Below, piece after piece: positions 49,975-58,691 of a DNA stretch of 64,000 nucleotides. The translations under genes and the position numbers were made by a program. A model generated the notes under the pieces. That model did no database searches and was not told the DNA's origin. It saw only the letters and a list, made by a program, of their open reading frames with translations. Source of the stretch: Mycobacterium yunnanensis (GTDB lineage: Bacteria > Actinomycetota > Actinomycetes > Mycobacteriales > Mycobacteriaceae). The stretch is from positions 372,001 through 436,000 of the forward strand of contig NZ_JACKVK010000005.1 of assembly GCF_025823185.1 (NCBI RefSeq), given 5' to 3'. Each line of letters opens with the position of its first letter. Positions within the stretch are counted from its first letter, which is position 1.

Positions 49975-50859
49975 ATGGCCGACACCGCCAGACGCACCCG
50001 GCCCACCTGGGTTGACGACGACCTGTTTCCCTTCGAGAGTCGCTTCGTCGACGTCGACGGGAACGACGTCCACTACGTCGACGAGGGTTCAGGACCCACT
50101 CTGCTTATGCTGCACGGCAATCCGACGTGGTCGTTCTTGTGGCGCGAGGTCATCGCCGAACTGCGACAGGACTTCCGGTGCGTTGCGCTCGACCTTCCTG
50201 GCTTCGGACTCTCGACGGCCCGCCCGGGCTACCGCTACCTGCCGGAGGAGCACGCGGAGGTGGTCACCGGCTTCGTGGACGCCATGCGCCTCGGCGACGT
50301 GACCCTCGTCGGCCAAGACTGGGGCGGCCCGATCGGTCTGGCCGCCGCGCAGCGCCGACCGGGTGCCTTCGAGCGCCTGGTGCTGGTCAACACCTGGGCG
50401 TGGCCGGTCAACGGAACCCTGCACTTCGAAGCCTTCGGGCGCATCGTCGGCGGACTACCCATGCGATTCCTGGTGCGGCGGTTCAACCTTCTGGTCAACG
50501 CGTTCATCCCGACCGGTCACCGCAGACGGACGCCGGCCGCGGCCGAGATGACGCACTACCGGCGGGCGTTGGACACCCCCGAGCGACGCCAGGCCTGTGC
50601 CGTGCTGCCCGGCCAAGTGCTCGGCAGCCGCGCCTTCCTCGAGGAACTCGAATCGGGCCTCGAACTCCTCGCGGATCTGCCGACCCTGATCATCTGGGGT
50701 GACGCCGACTTCGCCTTCCGGGCCCAGGAACGCGCACGTCTCGAAGAGGTCTTCCCCCGACACGAGACCGTCATCGTCGACGGCGCCGGCATCTACGTCG
50801 AATCCGATGCGCCAGAAGAGTTCGTCGCCGCGATCCGCGACTGGACACGCAAGCTCTAG
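49975..50859 (+). CDS. Haloalkane-dehalogenase-like alpha/beta hydrolase lacking the catalytic His
   Basis: 294 residues. The dehalogenase signatures are clear: HGNPTWSFLWR with the halide-binding Asn49, VGQDWGGP with nucleophile Asp115 and Trp116, and WGDAD (241-245) offering an acid. The general-base His, expected in the GxGHyvqED segment, is Ile273 (GAGIYVESDAP). Without it, hydrolysis of the alkyl-enzyme ester should fail, so it may be a binding protein or a one-turnover protein, or use another base. Divergent from an HxlR regulator. Confidence 0.85.
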   Translation: MADTARRTRPTWVDDDLFPFESRFVDVDGNDVHYVDEGSGPTLLMLHGNPTWSFLWREVIAELRQDFRCVALDLPGFGLSTARPGYRYLPEEHAEVVTGFVDAMRLGDVTLVGQDWGGPIGLAAAQRRPGAFERLVLVNTWAWPVNGTLHFEAFGRIVGGLPMRFLVRRFNLLVNAFIPTGHRRRTPAAAEMTHYRRALDTPERRQACAVLPGQVLGSRAFLEELESGLELLADLPTLIIWGDADFAFRAQERARLEEVFPRHETVIVDGAGIYVESDAPEEFVAAIRDWTRKL

Positions 50860-51485
50860 CTCGGCGCGCCCGCGCCGACGCCAATGGTGATCTGCGGGTT
50901 TGCCGACGGGTCGAGCCACTGCAACACCGACTTCATCTGGTCCCGGTCGACGGCAACGCAACCCCAGGTCGGGTCACCGTCGGTCACGTGCAGGAAGATG
51001 CCGGCCGACCGCCCGGGCACGCGCTGCGGGTTGTGGTCGATCACCACCGCGTAGTCGTACATCGGCCCGGAGTCGTAGAGATTCTCGGCGTCCTCGGAGT
51101 CGATCTCGGCGGCGTGCACATGGGTGTTGTAGGTGGGTGAGTCGACGTCCTCGTCCCACCAATCCTCGTCCGTCGCTTGGAAGTACGGCATCCGGGTGCC
51201 AGGGTTGGGCTTACGCCCGAAGGCCTGGCCCAGGGGGAAGGTTCCCTCCGGAGTGCGGAAGACGTCGTCCTCCGGCTCCCCGACACCCAGCTCGCCCAGG
51301 GTCGCCGGGGTGGGTCCGAGCACCCGCTCCCACGTGCCGTTCACGCGTTCGTAAGCACTCAGGGTGCCGGTGTCGGAGCTGGGGGACGGCGCGCTGACGA
51401 CGATCATCTGGGCCGACGACCCGCTGGGGGCCAAGCCGAGCGTGCGCCTCATCCACGAGCCCACGGTTCGTACCGTTCGCGCCAT
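50856..51485 (-). CDS. L,D-transpeptidase-like (YkuD-fold) protein
   Basis: 209 residues. The C-terminal part has a YkuD-like motif H(166)VTDGDPTWGC(176)VAV, in which Cys176 would be the nucleophile. The usual SxGCIRM reads TWGCVAV. The N-terminus has no convincing signal peptide, so export is uncertain. L,D-transpeptidases form 3-3 cross-links in mycobacterial peptidoglycan, but this divergent subtype may have another role. Its stop overlaps the end of the dehalogenase-like gene by 4 bp, tail to tail. Confidence 0.8.
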   Translation of the reverse strand: MARTVRTVGSWMRRTLGLAPSGSSAQMIVVSAPSPSSDTGTLSAYERVNGTWERVLGPTPATLGELGVGEPEDDVFRTPEGTFPLGQAFGRKPNPGTRMPYFQATDEDWWDEDVDSPTYNTHVHAAEIDSEDAENLYDSGPMYDYAVVIDHNPQRVPGRSAGIFLHVTDGDPTWGCVAVDRDQMKSVLQWLDPSANPQITIGVGAGAPS

Positions 51486-51567
51486 GCCGTCGACCCTACG
51501 CGGACACGGGTCGCGCGAGTGTGGTCGTCAGTCCGGGTGACGGCCGTCTGCGGCATCATCTGTAGCC

Positions 51568-52527
51568 ATGACGCCGCTCCTCTGGGATCAGCACGCCTGC
51601 CTTCCCTTGCAGGTGGGCACCGACGTCGAGCCGCTGACCCGCTTTCGGCGTCGCGGCGGTGCCTTCGTCTCCGTCAACGCCGGATACTCACCGCAGTCCT
51701 TCGCCGACTCCGTCGCGCTGCTGGAGCACTTCCGCGCGGGCGTCGACGCACACCCGGACCTGGAGCTGGCGTTCGACGTCGACGACGTCGAGCGGATCAC
51801 CGCCGAGGACCGGATCGCCGTGGCGTTCGACCTGGAGGACTCCGGGCCCGTCGGCGACGACCTGGACAATCTCGCCACACTCGCGGGCCTTGGAGTGCGC
51901 ACGCTGCTGCCGACCTACAACCACGCCAACCGGGCGGGCTGCGGATGTCTGGACCTCGTGGACACGGGCCTGACCGCGTGGGGCGAGCAGATCGTCGCCG
52001 AGATGAACGCCGTCGGCATCGTGCCCGACGGGTCGCACTGCAGCGCCCAGACTGGCCTCGACCTCTGCCGAGTCTCGAAAGGCCCAGTGGTGTACAGCCA
52101 TTCGTGCATGAAGGCGCTCTGGGACCATCCGCGCAACATCACCGACGACCAGGCGCGCGCCTGCGCGGACACCGGCGGCGTGGTCGCGATCACCGGCGTC
52201 GGCATCTTCCTGGGGCCCAACACCCCGACGCTCGAGGCCATGACGAGCCACCTCGAGTACGCCGTCGACCTGGTTGGCGTCGACCACGTCGCCCTCAGCA
52301 GCGACTTCTCCTTCGACCACGCCGACTTCAACGACGAGATGCAGCGCAACCCGCAGGCGTTCGACGACAGTTACACCGCCTGGGGACCCATCCAGTGGAT
52401 GCCGCCGGAGACGGTGCTGACCATCGGCCGCCACCTCACCGACCGTGGTTGGCGGGACGCCGACGTGCGTGCCGTGCTGGGCGGCAACATGCTTCGCGTC
52501 GCGAAACGGGCCTGGGTGCGCGGTTGA
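51568..52527 (+). CDS. Membrane dipeptidase family (M19) protein
   Basis: 319 residues. Amidohydrolase-fold dipeptidase: the bridging Glu lies in AFDLEDSG, then DGSHCS and VYSHSCMKALWDHPRNI with metal-ligand His, and LSSDFSFD. The usual N-terminal HxD metal site reads His9-Ala-Cys11 (DQHACLP), a substitution in this subgroup. No signal peptide, so it is cytoplasmic. M19 enzymes cleave dipeptides, including D-amino-acid dipeptides from cell walls. Confidence 0.87.
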   Translation: MTPLLWDQHACLPLQVGTDVEPLTRFRRRGGAFVSVNAGYSPQSFADSVALLEHFRAGVDAHPDLELAFDVDDVERITAEDRIAVAFDLEDSGPVGDDLDNLATLAGLGVRTLLPTYNHANRAGCGCLDLVDTGLTAWGEQIVAEMNAVGIVPDGSHCSAQTGLDLCRVSKGPVVYSHSCMKALWDHPRNITDDQARACADTGGVVAITGVGIFLGPNTPTLEAMTSHLEYAVDLVGVDHVALSSDFSFDHADFNDEMQRNPQAFDDSYTAWGPIQWMPPETVLTIGRHLTDRGWRDADVRAVLGGNMLRVAKRAWVRG

Positions 52528-52535
52528 CGCCGCGC

Positions 52536-52745
52536 CTAGGTCAAGTGCACCCTGCGTCGGTGGACACCGACGTCGAAACGCTTGTGCCCCCACGGTGTCT
52601 CGAGGTCGAAGTGGATCGTCTTGGGCTTGCCGGTCAGCGTCGTCTGCACGACGGTGCCGACCGCGCCAGCGGGCACGTCGGGAACGTTGATGCCACCGAT
52701 GTCGCTGAGCGTGGTGATCCGGTCACCTCTCTTGTAGCGTCGCAC
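52536..52745 (-). CDS. Small basic conserved protein, SH3-like
   Basis: 69 residues from a GTG at 52745, preferred because GGGAGGGAGG lies just upstream; an ATG at 52775 would add 10 residues. Strand-rich sequence (YKRGDRITTL, AGAVGTVVQTTL, IHFDLETPWG) typical of a KOW/SH3 barrel. Function unknown. Convergent with the M19 gene. Confidence 0.65.
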   Translation of the reverse strand: MRRYKRGDRITTLSDIGGINVPDVPAGAVGTVVQTTLTGKPKTIHFDLETPWGHKRFDVGVHRRRVHLT

Positions 52746-52813
52746 AGGTTCCTCCCTCCCCTCGGTCGCCGACATCCATGGTCGACCGGAGGCGGTGTCG
52801 ACCGCAACTGATT

Positions 52814-53785
52814 TTAGGGCTGACCGTCCCACCACTCGAGCACCCGAATGCCGAACAGCGTCAACCACTTCGACGATTCACCTGCGGGAACGTCGACGGG
52901 AAACCACTGTCGGCCAGGCAGTGTCGGCCCCTGAGTCCACGTGCCGTCGGGCTGGCGGGCGTCGCGGATCAGCGCGATGGCCCCGGCCATCCGTGGATCC
53001 GGCGCCGAGCCGTCGACGACGGATCGTCGACGGAAGTAGTCGGCGGCGTTGAGTGCGCTGTAACGCCACCGCGTCGGGTAGGTGAAGTCGCCGACCCACG
53101 GCCCCACCGGGTGCCCGTCGGACAGTCGACGCATCAGACCGCGCGTCAGCAGATACTCCTCGCCGGACCGTCGCGCCGCCCGGGTGGCGTCGGTGCCGCC
53201 CGTGACGATCTCGTGGTCCAGTAATCCCTTGAGGGCGTTGAGCGTCGAATGGAACGACGATCGCGTCGACCCCTCCACCCATTCGCAATTCCAGCCGCCG
53301 TCGGCCAGTTGGTGCTCGACGAACCAGTCGACGACGCCGGTGACGTCCGCACCGAGCCACAGCCCGTTGGACACCGTCCAGGAGTTGATGCAGCAGTCGA
53401 CCTCGCCACCCCAGTAGGGCAGGTCGTCGTACTCCCAGCGACTGTTGGCGGCCAGCAGGTCCGCGGTGCCCAGCAGCGCCAACGCGTCGACGCCCCACTC
53501 CCGCAACGAGTTCAACGTCCACGTCGTGGCCGTCCACGGCTGCCCGGCGCCCTCGGCGGCCTCCGGACCCTCGAAGTCGAAGTCGGCCGGGAAGAAGGCC
53601 CCACCGGCCCACTGACCGTCGGGGTCCTGCAGCGCCAGCAGCCGCGCTCCGAAGCCCTCGGTCGCGACCCTGGCCCGGGTGCGCTCCCACGTACCGGGGG
53701 GCGCGCGGAGCACGTCCCGCTCGACCTGCCACCGCAGCGCCGGATCGGAGTCCAGAAGCCATGTCGTGGGAAACGTCGCCGTCAT
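52814..53785 (-). CDS. Alpha/alpha-barrel protein related to squalene-hopene/terpene cyclases
   Basis: 323 residues with prenyltransferase/cyclase-like repeats (LALQDPDGQWAGG, HQLADGGWNCEW, RDARQPDGTW). These QW-like motifs support the barrel of the squalene-cyclase superfamily. The protein is only half the length of a real cyclase (about 630) and no DxDD catalytic motif was found, so cyclase activity is doubtful. Soluble. Unassigned. Confidence 0.75.
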   Translation of the reverse strand: MTATFPTTWLLDSDPALRWQVERDVLRAPPGTWERTRARVATEGFGARLLALQDPDGQWAGGAFFPADFDFEGPEAAEGAGQPWTATTWTLNSLREWGVDALALLGTADLLAANSRWEYDDLPYWGGEVDCCINSWTVSNGLWLGADVTGVVDWFVEHQLADGGWNCEWVEGSTRSSFHSTLNALKGLLDHEIVTGGTDATRAARRSGEEYLLTRGLMRRLSDGHPVGPWVGDFTYPTRWRYSALNAADYFRRRSVVDGSAPDPRMAGAIALIRDARQPDGTWTQGPTLPGRQWFPVDVPAGESSKWLTLFGIRVLEWWDGQP

Positions 53786-53814
53786 GGTCGGAGCCTAGGT
53801 GGCACCATCGACGA

Positions 53815-54009
53815 ATGACGGAACCACCGAACGGACTGCCGAGGTACCGGCTGCTCACCGGGCCCGACGACGAGGCGTTCTGCCGCCGTGTCAGCGAAGC
53901 CCTCGACCTGGGTTACGAGCTCTACGGAAATCCCGCCATCAGCCTCGACGGCGGCCGGGCCGTCGTGGCCCAAGCCGTCATCTGGCAGCAGACGGTGCGC
54001 TACGTCTGA
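53815..54009 (+). CDS. DUF1737 small protein
   Basis: 64 residues, ATG at 53815. PRYRLLTGPDDEAFCRRVSEAL and the following GYELYGNPAIS match the DUF1737 pattern of small, unknown proteins. Convergent with prfC, 3 bp between stops. The gap to the cyclase-like gene is 29 bp, divergent. Confidence 0.85.
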   Translation: MTEPPNGLPRYRLLTGPDDEAFCRRVSEALDLGYELYGNPAISLDGGRAVVAQAVIWQQTVRYV

Positions 54010-54012
54010 CGG

Positions 54013-55665
54013 TCAGTCGTCACCAGCGGCGACGAGGGACTGCAGCTTGACCGAGGGGTTGTCGCGCTGGAATCCCTCGAGGCGCCACTTCGTGGAGAAC
54101 AGCACCAGGATCACGCCGTCGGTGCGGGTGAACACCTCGACCGACGGCTGGCGCTGCAGGAATTCGACGTCACCGGGGTCGGCGGCTCGGGCGACGGTGT
54201 AGGGGAGGGACTCCAGGGAGATCGGCGCGCTGAGCTCGGTCGCCATCCGGTGCGTCGCGACCTCGAACTGCATGGGCCCGACGGCGGCGAAGACGGGAGC
54301 CTGGTCGCCGCGGCGGTCCGAGCGGAGCACCTGGACCACGCCCTCCTGCTCGAGCTGTTCGATGCCCTTGCGGAACTGCTTGTGCTTGCTGGGATCGGTG
54401 CCGCGCGCGACCGCGAAGTACTCGGGGGAGAAGCTCGGGATCGGCGGGTACTGCACCGGAATGTCGCGGTAGAGCGTGTCACCGGGACGCAGCACGTTGG
54501 CGTTGGCCAGGCCGATGACGTCACCCGGCCACGCCGTGTCCAACGTGGAACGCTGCTGGCCGAACACCGACTGCGCGTACTTGGTGACGAACGGCTTGCC
54601 GGTGGTCGCGTGGGTCAGCACCTCGCCACGTTCGAACGTGCCCGAGCAGACCCGTGCATAGGCGATGCGGTCGCGGTGGGCGGAGTCCATCCCGGCCTGC
54701 ACCTTGAAGACGAAGGCGCTGAAGGGCGCCTCGGCGGGCCGACGGTGGCCCTCGACGTCGAGCTGACCGTGCGGTGACGGGGCGAGCTGCACCAGCACGT
54801 CGAGCAGCTGGTTCACCCCGAAGTTCAGAGCCGCCGAAGTGAACAGCAACGGGGTGGTCTCGCAGCCGAGGAAGGTGTCCTGGTCGTAGTCAGACCCGTC
54901 GGCGGCCAGCAGCTCCGATTCCTCGACGGCGTTGTCCCAGTCGACGCCGGCCGCGGCATGGGCGTCGGCCGGGGCGATGTGCTCCTCGGGTGCGGCCTTC
55001 GCACCGCCCGCGGTGCGGGTGTAGCGAATGAAGTTGCCGGTGCGTCGGTCGAGCACGCCCTTGAAGTCGCCGGCGATGCCCACCGGCCAGGTCAGGGGGG
55101 TGGGCCGCAGGCCGATGCGGGACTGGATTTCGTCGAGCAACTCGAGGGCGTCACGGCCCGGCCGGTCCCACTTGTTGATCACGGTGATGATGGGGATGCG
55201 TCGCAGTCGGCAGACTTCGAACAGCTTGAGCGTTTGAGGTTCCAGACCCTTCGCCGCGTCGATGAGCATCACCGCGCAGTCGACGGCGGTCAGCACGCGG
55301 TACGTGTCCTCGGAGAAGTCGGCGTGGCCGGGGGTGTCGAGGAGGTTGATGACGCAGTCCTGCCCGCTGGGGGCCTGGTACGGGAATTGCAGCGCCGTCG
55401 ACGTGATGGAGATGCCGCGGGCCTTCTCCATGTCCATCCAGTCCGACACGGTGGCGCGGCGCCCGGACTTGCCGTGGATCGCGCCGGCTTCGCTGATGCG
55501 GTTGGCGTGCAGCACCAGCGCCTCGGTCAACGTGGACTTGCCGGCGTCGGGGTGGCTGATCACCGCGAACGTGCGTCGTCGTCGAGCTTCGGCGGTGATG
55601 CGGTCCGCGGCGCGGCCCTCGGCGGCCGTCAACGTGCCGGAGGCCGGTGAGGAATTGTCGGTCAT
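54013..55665 (-). CDS. prfC: Peptide chain release factor 3
   Basis: 550 residues. GTPase that recycles RF1/RF2 from ribosomes after termination and edits mismatched peptides. The G1 motif SHPDAGKSTL, G2 region, G3 DTPGHADF and G4 NKWDR are intact; domain II and the C-terminal domain follow. ATG at 55665. The length and motif order separate it from EF-G and from TetM-type proteins. It stands alone between accessory genes. Confidence 0.95.
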   Translation of the reverse strand: MTDNSSPASGTLTAAEGRAADRITAEARRRRTFAVISHPDAGKSTLTEALVLHANRISEAGAIHGKSGRRATVSDWMDMEKARGISITSTALQFPYQAPSGQDCVINLLDTPGHADFSEDTYRVLTAVDCAVMLIDAAKGLEPQTLKLFEVCRLRRIPIITVINKWDRPGRDALELLDEIQSRIGLRPTPLTWPVGIAGDFKGVLDRRTGNFIRYTRTAGGAKAAPEEHIAPADAHAAAGVDWDNAVEESELLAADGSDYDQDTFLGCETTPLLFTSAALNFGVNQLLDVLVQLAPSPHGQLDVEGHRRPAEAPFSAFVFKVQAGMDSAHRDRIAYARVCSGTFERGEVLTHATTGKPFVTKYAQSVFGQQRSTLDTAWPGDVIGLANANVLRPGDTLYRDIPVQYPPIPSFSPEYFAVARGTDPSKHKQFRKGIEQLEQEGVVQVLRSDRRGDQAPVFAAVGPMQFEVATHRMATELSAPISLESLPYTVARAADPGDVEFLQRQPSVEVFTRTDGVILVLFSTKWRLEGFQRDNPSVKLQSLVAAGDD

Positions 55666-55833
55666 TGCACTACCAATGGTATTGGCTGTGGCGCCGAATC
55701 GATAAATCGGACGGGCCGCCCGTCGGCATGGACCCGCACGTCAGAGGGGGTTGGCGGCCGTCACCCCTGACCGTTGCCTGGCCGCCCCGTGGCAGTTGCC
55801 TGGGCAACCGGCCGCAGCCCTGGTGCCTCGAGG

Positions 55834-55852
55834 AGCGGTGAGCCTAACCTAA
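55834..55852. promoter_or_regulatory. IdeR (DtxR-type) iron box upstream of efeUOB
   Basis: On the minus strand TTAGGTTAGGCTCACCGCT matches the mycobacterial iron-box consensus TTAGGTTAGGCTAACCTAA at 15 of 19 positions. It lies 30 bp before the efeU start. Iron-loaded IdeR should repress the operon here. Confidence 0.8.
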
Positions 55853-55882
55853 CCTCCGGTCTGGCCGGCGAAAGGGAGAGGC

Positions 55883-57466
55883 GTGCACGGCATCTTCATC
55901 GGCACGTTCCTGATCGGCCTGCGCGAAGGGCTCGAAGCCACCCTGATCGTCAGCGTCATCGGCGCATTCCTGACCCGCAACGGCAAGTCGGTGCGACCGA
56001 TGGTGCTCGGCGTCGCGTCGGCCGTCGCGATCAGCGTCGCCGTCGGTGCGGGCCTCGACGCCCTGTCCGCGTCGCTGCCCCAGCGTCAACAGGAGATGTT
56101 GGAGACGGTCATCGGGGCGATCGCCGTGGTCTTCGTGACCACGATGATCCTCTGGATGAACCGCAACGCCTTCCGAATGAAGGGGCAGCTGGAACACGAA
56201 GCGGCACAGGCGATCAAGAGTGGCGGGGTTACCGCGCTGGCGCTGATGGCCTTTCTCGCCGTCCTCAAGGAGGGTTTCGAGACGGCGGTCTTTCTGCTGG
56301 CGGCGGCCCAGACTGCCCAGGGCAGCCGGTGGTACGCCCTCCTCGGCGGCGTCGCGGGCATCGCCGTCGCCGTCGCGATCGGCGTCGCTCTCTACGCCGG
56401 CAGCCTGCGTTTGGATCTGGGCCGCTTCTTCCGCGTGACCGGGGTATTCCTGGTGTTCGTCGCGGCCGGCCTGGTGATGAGCAGCCTGCGCACCGCCCAC
56501 GAGGCGGGCTGGATCGTGGTGGGGCAAGAGCGCGTCGCCGACCTTTCGACCCTGCTGGGCACCAGGTCGCTGGTGGGCGCGGTGGTGACGGGCATGTTCG
56601 GAATCCCGCCCGACCCTCGCCTGATCGAGGTGCTCGGCTGGCTGCTCTACGCCGTCCCGGTGCTGTTCGTCTTCCTGTGGCCGGCGAGGTGGGCGCCCAG
56701 CCCGTTGGTCAGGCGCCGGCTGCAGTGGGGCGTCGCCACCGGCCTCGCGATCGTGGCGGCAGCGATGGCTCTGCTCATTCCTGCGGGCGGCACCCCCGCA
56801 GCGGGGACGACGAGAACCGCGAGGACCGCGGGAGGTGACGACGTGACGGTCACGGTGCGTGCAGACGGCGCCGCCCGCGTGCTCACCGCTGACCGGCAGG
56901 GACAGCAGATCTCGCTCGACGCCGCGGGAGGCCAGACGGTCGACGGCATTCGACTCGACGTGTGGCAGACCCGCGTGCCGGCTGACCCCGGTGTCACGAC
57001 GACGCCGATCGACCTGGCGCAGTTGAGGAATCTGACCGGCGGGCGCCTGCCGGTCGGCCTCGGCACCGCACGCACCCCTGGACCGTTCGACGCGCGGTGG
57101 AGCGCCAGCACCGTCTACACGGTGCTGGCACGAGGCGACGACGTCGTCTCGGCGCAACGGACCAGCAGCAGGATCGCCACCCTCAGCGGCGGAGGCCTGA
57201 CGGGCTCCAAGACGGTCAGCGTCGGTGCGCTGGCGCAGGACTGGGCGACGAGCCCCGCCGACGATCAGGCCCGCATCGCCGCCATCGCCCAATCCACCCA
57301 GGACCGAAGCGAGCGGACGCTCTGGACACGTTGGCTGCCAACGGTATTCGCCGCCACAGCCGTCCTCGTCGGTCTGGCCGCCATCCGAACCACCCGCAGG
57401 ACCAACGAAAGGGAACGACGACAGCATGGTGAATCACCGACGCGTGACGAGATCAGCGTGGCTTAG
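55883..57466 (+). CDS. efeU: Iron permease EfeU (FTR1 family) with C-terminal extension
   Basis: 527 residues, GTG start with AAGGGAGAGG upstream. Membrane permease of the EfeUOB uptake system. Two iron-binding REGLEA-type motifs are seen: REGLE near residue 14 and KEGFE near 130, with seven membrane helices in the first 300 residues. Typical EfeU ends near 280; here a soluble, probably periplasmic region (about 310-480) and a final membrane helix (WLPTVFAATAVLVGLAAI) follow. Overlaps efeO by 41 bp. Confidence 0.93.
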   Translation: MHGIFIGTFLIGLREGLEATLIVSVIGAFLTRNGKSVRPMVLGVASAVAISVAVGAGLDALSASLPQRQQEMLETVIGAIAVVFVTTMILWMNRNAFRMKGQLEHEAAQAIKSGGVTALALMAFLAVLKEGFETAVFLLAAAQTAQGSRWYALLGGVAGIAVAVAIGVALYAGSLRLDLGRFFRVTGVFLVFVAAGLVMSSLRTAHEAGWIVVGQERVADLSTLLGTRSLVGAVVTGMFGIPPDPRLIEVLGWLLYAVPVLFVFLWPARWAPSPLVRRRLQWGVATGLAIVAAAMALLIPAGGTPAAGTTRTARTAGGDDVTVTVRADGAARVLTADRQGQQISLDAAGGQTVDGIRLDVWQTRVPADPGVTTTPIDLAQLRNLTGGRLPVGLGTARTPGPFDARWSASTVYTVLARGDDVVSAQRTSSRIATLSGGGLTGSKTVSVGALAQDWATSPADDQARIAAIAQSTQDRSERTLWTRWLPTVFAATAVLVGLAAIRTTRRTNERERRQHGESPTRDEISVA

Positions 57467-58691
57467 GGGCCGTTGGGCGGCGCCGGCCGTGGTCGCCGCG
57501 ACCGCACTGGCGCTGAGCGCCTGCGGATCGTCCGGCGACACGGCGACGAGCACGCCGGGCACGGGCGGCGCCAAGACAGCCAACGGTGTCCCGACAGTCG
57601 ACGTCACGCTGGCCGACGACTCTGGCAAGGACGCGTGTTCGGTGGACACCACCACGGTGCCCGCCGGACCGGTCACGTTCACGGTGACCAATTCCAGCGC
57701 ACCCGGCGTCACCGAGATGGAACTGCTGAAGGATCAACGCATCGTCGGCGAGAAGGAGAACCTGGCCCCCGGACTGGATCCCGTCTCCTTCACCGTCACC
57801 CTCGACGGTGGCAAGTACCAAATCTATTGCCCCGGTGCGGCATCGGAGTACCAGGACCTGTCCGTCACCGGTCAGTCCGCGGCCGCGCCGACCGGTACCG
57901 TGCCGACGATCCTGGGACAGGGCACCAAGGACTACTCGGCGTACGTCGTCGACCAGGTGAACCAGCTGAACACGGGGGTCAAGGCCCTCGACGTGGCCGT
58001 GCAGGCGGGCAACCTCGCCGACGCGAAGACGGCCTACGCGAAGGCCCGGCCGTTCTACGAGCGCGCGGAGTCGAGCGTCGAGGGGTTCGTGCTGCCAGGC
58101 TTCGCCGTCGACGACAACGCAGGCAACCTCGACTACCTGATCGACATGCGCGAGTCGACGCCGGTCGACGCCAAGGTGGGCTGGAAGGGCTTCCACGCCA
58201 TCGAGCGAGACCTGTGGCAGGGCGGTGCGATCACCCCGGCGACCAAGGCCCTCAGCAGCGAATTGGTGGGCAACGTCGGACATCTGGTCACCGTGGTCGC
58301 GCCGTTGCAATACAAACCGGAGGATCTCGCGAACGGAGCGGCCGACCTGATCGAAGAGGTGCAGAACACCAAGATCACCGGCGAGGAGGAGGCCTTCAGT
58401 CACATCGACCTGGTCGACTTCGCCGGCAACGTCGAAGGCGCGCAACAGGCCTACGCGTCGCTACGCCCGGGGTTGCAAAAGATCGACCCCGCGCTAACCA
58501 CCACCTTGGACCAGCAATTCCAGACCGTGCTCACCACCCTCGACGGCTACCGCGACGGCACAGCGCCGGGAGGCTACCGGGTGTGGACGGCGGCGTTGCG
58601 CGGCACCGACGCACCGAAGTTGACCGCGGTGATCCAACCGCTGCACGACAGCCTGGCCACGGTGGCGCAAAAGGTGGTGTCGGCGAGTTGA
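57426..58691 (+). CDS. efeO: EfeO iron-binding lipoprotein (cupredoxin-M75)
   Basis: 421 residues. Lipoprotein signal with lipobox LSAC (Cys33). A cupredoxin-like domain (about 55-155) is followed by the M75 imelysin-like domain with the HxxE iron motif (HAIERDLW at about 257). EfeO binds iron in the periplasm for EfeU and works with the peroxidase EfeB. ATG with AAAGGGAACGA upstream. The stop overlaps efeB (TTGA). Confidence 0.94.
   Translation: MVNHRRVTRSAWLRGRWAAPAVVAATALALSACGSSGDTATSTPGTGGAKTANGVPTVDVTLADDSGKDACSVDTTTVPAGPVTFTVTNSSAPGVTEMELLKDQRIVGEKENLAPGLDPVSFTVTLDGGKYQIYCPGAASEYQDLSVTGQSAAAPTGTVPTILGQGTKDYSAYVVDQVNQLNTGVKALDVAVQAGNLADAKTAYAKARPFYERAESSVEGFVLPGFAVDDNAGNLDYLIDMRESTPVDAKVGWKGFHAIERDLWQGGAITPATKALSSELVGNVGHLVTVVAPLQYKPEDLANGAADLIEEVQNTKITGEEEAFSHIDLVDFAGNVEGAQQAYASLRPGLQKIDPALTTTLDQQFQTVLTTLDGYRDGTAPGGYRVWTAALRGTDAPKLTAVIQPLHDSLATVAQKVVSAS

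Noticed and set aside
52814..53785. Functional squalene-hopene cyclase
   Set aside because: Half the expected length and no DxDD motif; only the barrel-type repeats remain.
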